A program made the position numbers and the translations under genes. Positions 61,691 through 64,000 of a stretch of 64,000 nt of DNA are shown piece by piece. Within the stretch, counting starts at the first letter, position 1, and each line of letters opens with the position of its first letter. This DNA comes from Acidimicrobiia bacterium (GTDB lineage: Bacteria > Actinomycetota > Acidimicrobiia > Spongiisociales > UBA11373): the NCBI GenBank assembly GCA_030584185.1, contig CP129495.1, forward strand, positions 2,147,560-2,211,559. The letters are read 5' to 3'. The notes under the pieces are model-generated. The model did not search any database. It was not told the DNA's origin and worked only from the letters and a program-made list of their open reading frames with translations.

Positions 61691-62692
61691 TCAGCGAACC
61701 AGGAAGTGGGGCAGAGGGTCGTCCCCCTCGAGGAAGAACACCGCCTCACCGGTGTGATGTGCCCGACCGCCGACCTCCACCACGACCGCCGGAGCCTCCC
61801 CGACATCTGTTACGGCGATCGCCGCCCCGGTGAACCGCGATCCGACGATGCTCTCGAAGGTCCGTTCCTGGCCCAGTGCGATGAGGCCGGCGGCGTGTTG
61901 GATGGCGATGCGCGCCGACACCCCGGAGCCGGTGGGTGAGCGGTCCACCTGCCGGTCTGCGAACACGCACATGTTGACCGTTGGCTCCGGCGACCAGGCG
62001 TCGGCGCCGTCGGTGAGGATCGTCCCGTAGACGAACTCCAGGTCGGGGGAGTCGGGGTGGTGCAGCGGCAGGCTGCCTGCGGCGCCGGTCACGGCCCAGG
62101 CCGCCGCCACCAGATCGGCGATGGGGCTGCCGGGCAGCATGAGCTCGAGGCGGGCGGCGTCGACGAAGGCGTAGAAGGCGCCCCCGTAGGCGATGTCGAC
62201 GGCGACGGTCCCGAATCCGGGCACTACGAGCTCGAAGCCGTCGAGGGCGACGAACGAGGGCACGCTGTGGAAGCGGGTTCTGCCGGTGACCCCGCCTTCG
62301 ACGTCGACCATCACCCGAACCAGCCCGGCGGGCACCTGGAGCCCGAAGGAGGTGACCGGCTCGACCGCCGGCACCAGTCCCGACTCGACCGCCCACCTCC
62401 CGACGGCGATGGTGGCGTGACCGCACATCGTCGAGAAGCCCTCGTTGTGGGTGAACAGCACCGCCAGGTCGGCATCCGGGAGGTCGGGCTCCACCGGTAT
62501 CACCCCGTACATGTCGGCGTGCCCGCGGGGCTCGTGCATCAGCATGCGGCGTACCCCGTCGAGATGCTCGACGGCGTACCGCCTCTTGTCGAGGATGGTG
62601 GCTCCCGGGATCTCAGGGAGGCCGTCGACGACGATCCGTACCGGTTCGCCGCCGGTGTGCATCTCCACGGTCCGCAGCGTCGGGGCCTCCAC
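61691..62692 (-). CDS. Proline racemase superfamily, probable trans-3-hydroxy-L-proline dehydratase
   Basis: A 333-residue member of the proline racemase family. The first catalytic Cys is in FSTMCGHATIAVGRW (about 88). At the second site proline racemases have SPCG; here it is DRSPTGSGVSAR, with Thr, as in trans-3-hydroxy-L-proline dehydratases, which form 1-pyrroline-2-carboxylate. Substrate loop HTGGEPVRIV is present. The GTG at 62692 is six bases from TACCTT. The gene is divergent from ribokinase with overlapping promoters. Confidence 0.86.
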   Translation of the reverse strand: MEAPTLRTVEMHTGGEPVRIVVDGLPEIPGATILDKRRYAVEHLDGVRRMLMHEPRGHADMYGVIPVEPDLPDADLAVLFTHNEGFSTMCGHATIAVGRWAVESGLVPAVEPVTSFGLQVPAGLVRVMVDVEGGVTGRTRFHSVPSFVALDGFELVVPGFGTVAVDIAYGGAFYAFVDAARLELMLPGSPIADLVAAAWAVTGAAGSLPLHHPDSPDLEFVYGTILTDGADAWSPEPTVNMCVFADRQVDRSPTGSGVSARIAIQHAAGLIALGQERTFESIVGSRFTGAAIAVTDVGEAPAVVVEVGGRAHHTGEAVFFLEGDDPLPHFLVR

Positions 62693-62698
62693 ATGAGC

Positions 62699-62708
62699 AA
62701 GGTAGCCT
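62699..62708. promoter_or_regulatory. Overlapping divergent -10 boxes
   Basis: The ten bases AAGGTAGCCT contain minus-strand TACCTT (62704 to 62699), six bases from the dehydratase GTG, and plus-strand TAGCCT (62703-62708), six bases from ribokinase ATG 62715. Simultaneous use is sterically impossible. Confidence 0.55.
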
Positions 62709-62711
62709 CGG

Positions 62712-63614
62712 ATGATGGATGTCGTCGTGGTCGGCAGCATCAATCGCGATCTCACCCTCCGGTTGCCCCGTCTCCCGACTCCCGGCGAGACCGTGCTCGG
62801 ATCGGGACGCTTCTCCGACAACGGGGGAAAGGGCGCCAACCAGGCAGTGGCCGCCGCCCGCCTCGGAAGCCGGGTGGCCCTGATCGGGATGCTCGGCGAC
62901 GATCTCGTCGCCGTCGAGTTGCTCGATGCCCTGCGGGCCGATGGGATCGACGTCGCCGGCGTAGGCACCGCATCGGGGACGCCTTCGGGAATGGCGGTGA
63001 TCGGCCTCGACGACGGTGGCGAGAACATGATCATGGTCGATCCGGCGGCCAACGGTTCCCTGACCGCCGATCACGTGGCCGGGTTCGGCGATCTGCTGGC
63101 CTCGGCGGCGGTGGTGCTCGCTCAGCTGGAGGTCCCGCTCGCCGCCGTCACGGCCGTCACCCGATGGGTTCGTGGCCGGTTCGTACTCAACCCCGCACCG
63201 GCCGCCCCACTGCCTCCCGACCTTCTGGAGCGGGTGTCGGTCCTGGTGCCCAACGCCACCGAGCTCGGCATCCTCTCCGGGTCGGCGCCTCCGTCGTCCC
63301 CTGAGGAGGCGATCTCCCTCGCCGGTCGGCTGCAAGGCCCGGGTGCGGTGGTGGTGACCCTGGGTGGTTCGGGGGCGGTGATGGTGGAGGGAGGCAGAGG
63401 CCGGCATTTCCCGGCGCCGGCGATCACGGCGGTGGATCCAACGGGAGCAGGTGATGCCTTCTGCGGTGGCCTGGCGGATGCGCTCGCCGGCGACGCCTCG
63501 CTGACCGAGGCGGTGTCTTGGGCAGTACGGTGTGGCGCCGCAGCGGCGATGGCGGAAGGCGCCCGGTCGTCGCTTCCCACCCGAGACCGCGTCGAAGCGA
63601 TGGAGGAGCCTTGA
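62712..63614 (+). CDS. rbsK: Ribokinase (PfkB family)
   Basis: Sugar kinase of 300 residues. Family signatures are VVVGSINRDLTLRLPRLPTP, the substrate loop FSDNGGKGANQAVAAARLGS and the ATP and catalytic-base motif AVDPTGAGDAFCGGLADAL (Asp in GAGD). VPNATEL is the usual linker. Two starts, ATG 62712 and 62715; the second has the six-base spacing from TAGCCT. Followed with TTGA overlap by a nucleoside hydrolase gene, so the ribose freed from nucleosides is probably phosphorylated here. Confidence 0.9.
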   Translation: MMDVVVVGSINRDLTLRLPRLPTPGETVLGSGRFSDNGGKGANQAVAAARLGSRVALIGMLGDDLVAVELLDALRADGIDVAGVGTASGTPSGMAVIGLDDGGENMIMVDPAANGSLTADHVAGFGDLLASAAVVLAQLEVPLAAVTAVTRWVRGRFVLNPAPAAPLPPDLLERVSVLVPNATELGILSGSAPPSSPEEAISLAGRLQGPGAVVVTLGGSGAVMVEGGRGRHFPAPAITAVDPTGAGDAFCGGLADALAGDASLTEAVSWAVRCGAAAAMAEGARSSLPTRDRVEAMEEP

Positions 63615-64000
63615 GCCGCAAGATCATCATCGACACCGATCCAGGGCAGGACGATGCCGTGGCCCTCCTGCTCGCCCTGGCGGCGCCCGAGGACCTCGAC
63701 ATCCTCGCGATCACCACGGTCGCTGGGAACGTGCCGCTGCCGCTGACCACGATCAACGCCCTCAAGACCGTGGAGCTGGCAGGCAGGCCGGAGGTGCCGG
63801 TGCATTCCGGCTGCGATCGGCCCTTGCGGCGGGAGCTGGTCACCGCTGAGTACGTTCACGGCCGAACCGGCCTCGACGGCGCCGATCTCCCCGAGCCCTC
63901 GATCGCTCCTGCACCACAGCACGCAGTCGATCGAATGATCGACCTGGTGATGTCGCATCCGCCCGGGTCGATCACCCTGTGTCCCCTGGGGCCGCTCACC
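63611..64000 (+). CDS. Inosine-uridine-type nucleoside hydrolase, N-terminal part
   Basis: 130 codons of a ribonucleoside hydrolase, cut by the window end. The N-terminal metal-binding signature IIIDTDPGQDDAVALLLAL is diagnostic (calcium-binding Asp cluster), followed by LAITTVAGNVPL, VPVHSGCDRPL and GRTGLDGADLP. The start TTG 63611 overlaps the ribokinase stop (TTGA). The enzyme splits nucleosides into base and ribose, which the upstream kinase can use. Confidence 0.92.
   Translation, partial: MSRKIIIDTDPGQDDAVALLLALAAPEDLDILAITTVAGNVPLPLTTINALKTVELAGRPEVPVHSGCDRPLRRELVTAEYVHGRTGLDGADLPEPSIAPAPQHAVDRMIDLVMSHPPGSITLCPLGPLT

Overview
The window is a GC-rich, gene-dense stretch of a free-living bacterial chromosome, most likely a member of the Actinomycetota and possibly of the Acidimicrobiia. 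Supporting signs are the codon bias toward G/C at third positions, frequent GTG and TTG starts, many 4-base start/stop overlaps, GAAC-N4-GTTC type SOS boxes, an ImuA'/ImuB/DnaE2 mutasome, an F420-type luciferase-like oxidoreductase, and many apparently leaderless genes with a TANNNT box six bases before the start codon. No rRNA, tRNA, CRISPR array or insertion sequence was recognised.

Layout. 1-9.7 kb is a conserved core: the end of ispG, proS, then rimP-nusA-infB-DUF503-rbfA-nrnA-truB-ribF, a translation and RNA-metabolism operon. The usual continuation rpsO-pnp follows only at 14.9-17.6 kb. It is separated from ribF by three extra genes: a secreted alpha/beta hydrolase, a PilZ-containing cellulose-synthase-like glycosyltransferase, and a cytochrome c/beta-propeller lipoprotein broken by one extra G in a G8 run. 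17.7-20.8 kb holds a flavin-reductase-like protein, a PEBP lipoprotein and the SOS-controlled imuA'-imuB pair. 20.8-22.5 kb looks less GC-rich and carries a metzincin-type protease and a membrane-anchored partner.

22.5-31.5 kb contains an ECF sigma factor with a coupled membrane protein, a methyltransferase, PlsC, an enoyl-CoA hydratase/isomerase, a YcaQ-type DNA glycosylase, an SDR, a fused 5-formyl-THF cyclo-ligase/phosphomannomutase, a membrane protein and a YbaK protein. 31.5-35.7 kb is a thiamine uptake and activation operon (thiamine pyrophosphokinase, binding protein, permease, ATPase) under a TPP riboswitch. 35.8-37.2 kb is a small ribbon-helix-helix/DUF4097 operon whose promoter shares a 19-bp palindromic operator with a frameshifted MFS exporter gene at 41.7 kb. 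Next to that promoter stands SOS-controlled dnaE2.

45-64 kb is mostly metabolic and envelope genes: a CapA-RTX protein, a PAC2 protein, several lipoproteins, a thiolase, a sulfide:quinone oxidoreductase/DsrC-like/DsrE-like cassette, two divergent class III aminotransferases, an orphan histidine kinase, an HAD 5'-nucleotidase, an MscS channel, a methyltransferase, a hydroxyproline dehydratase-like enzyme, and a ribokinase/nucleoside hydrolase pair cut by the window end.

The genes point to an aerobic heterotroph that salvages thiamine and nucleosides, degrades fatty acids and hydroxyproline, may oxidise sulfide, and has an inducible mutagenic DNA repair system.
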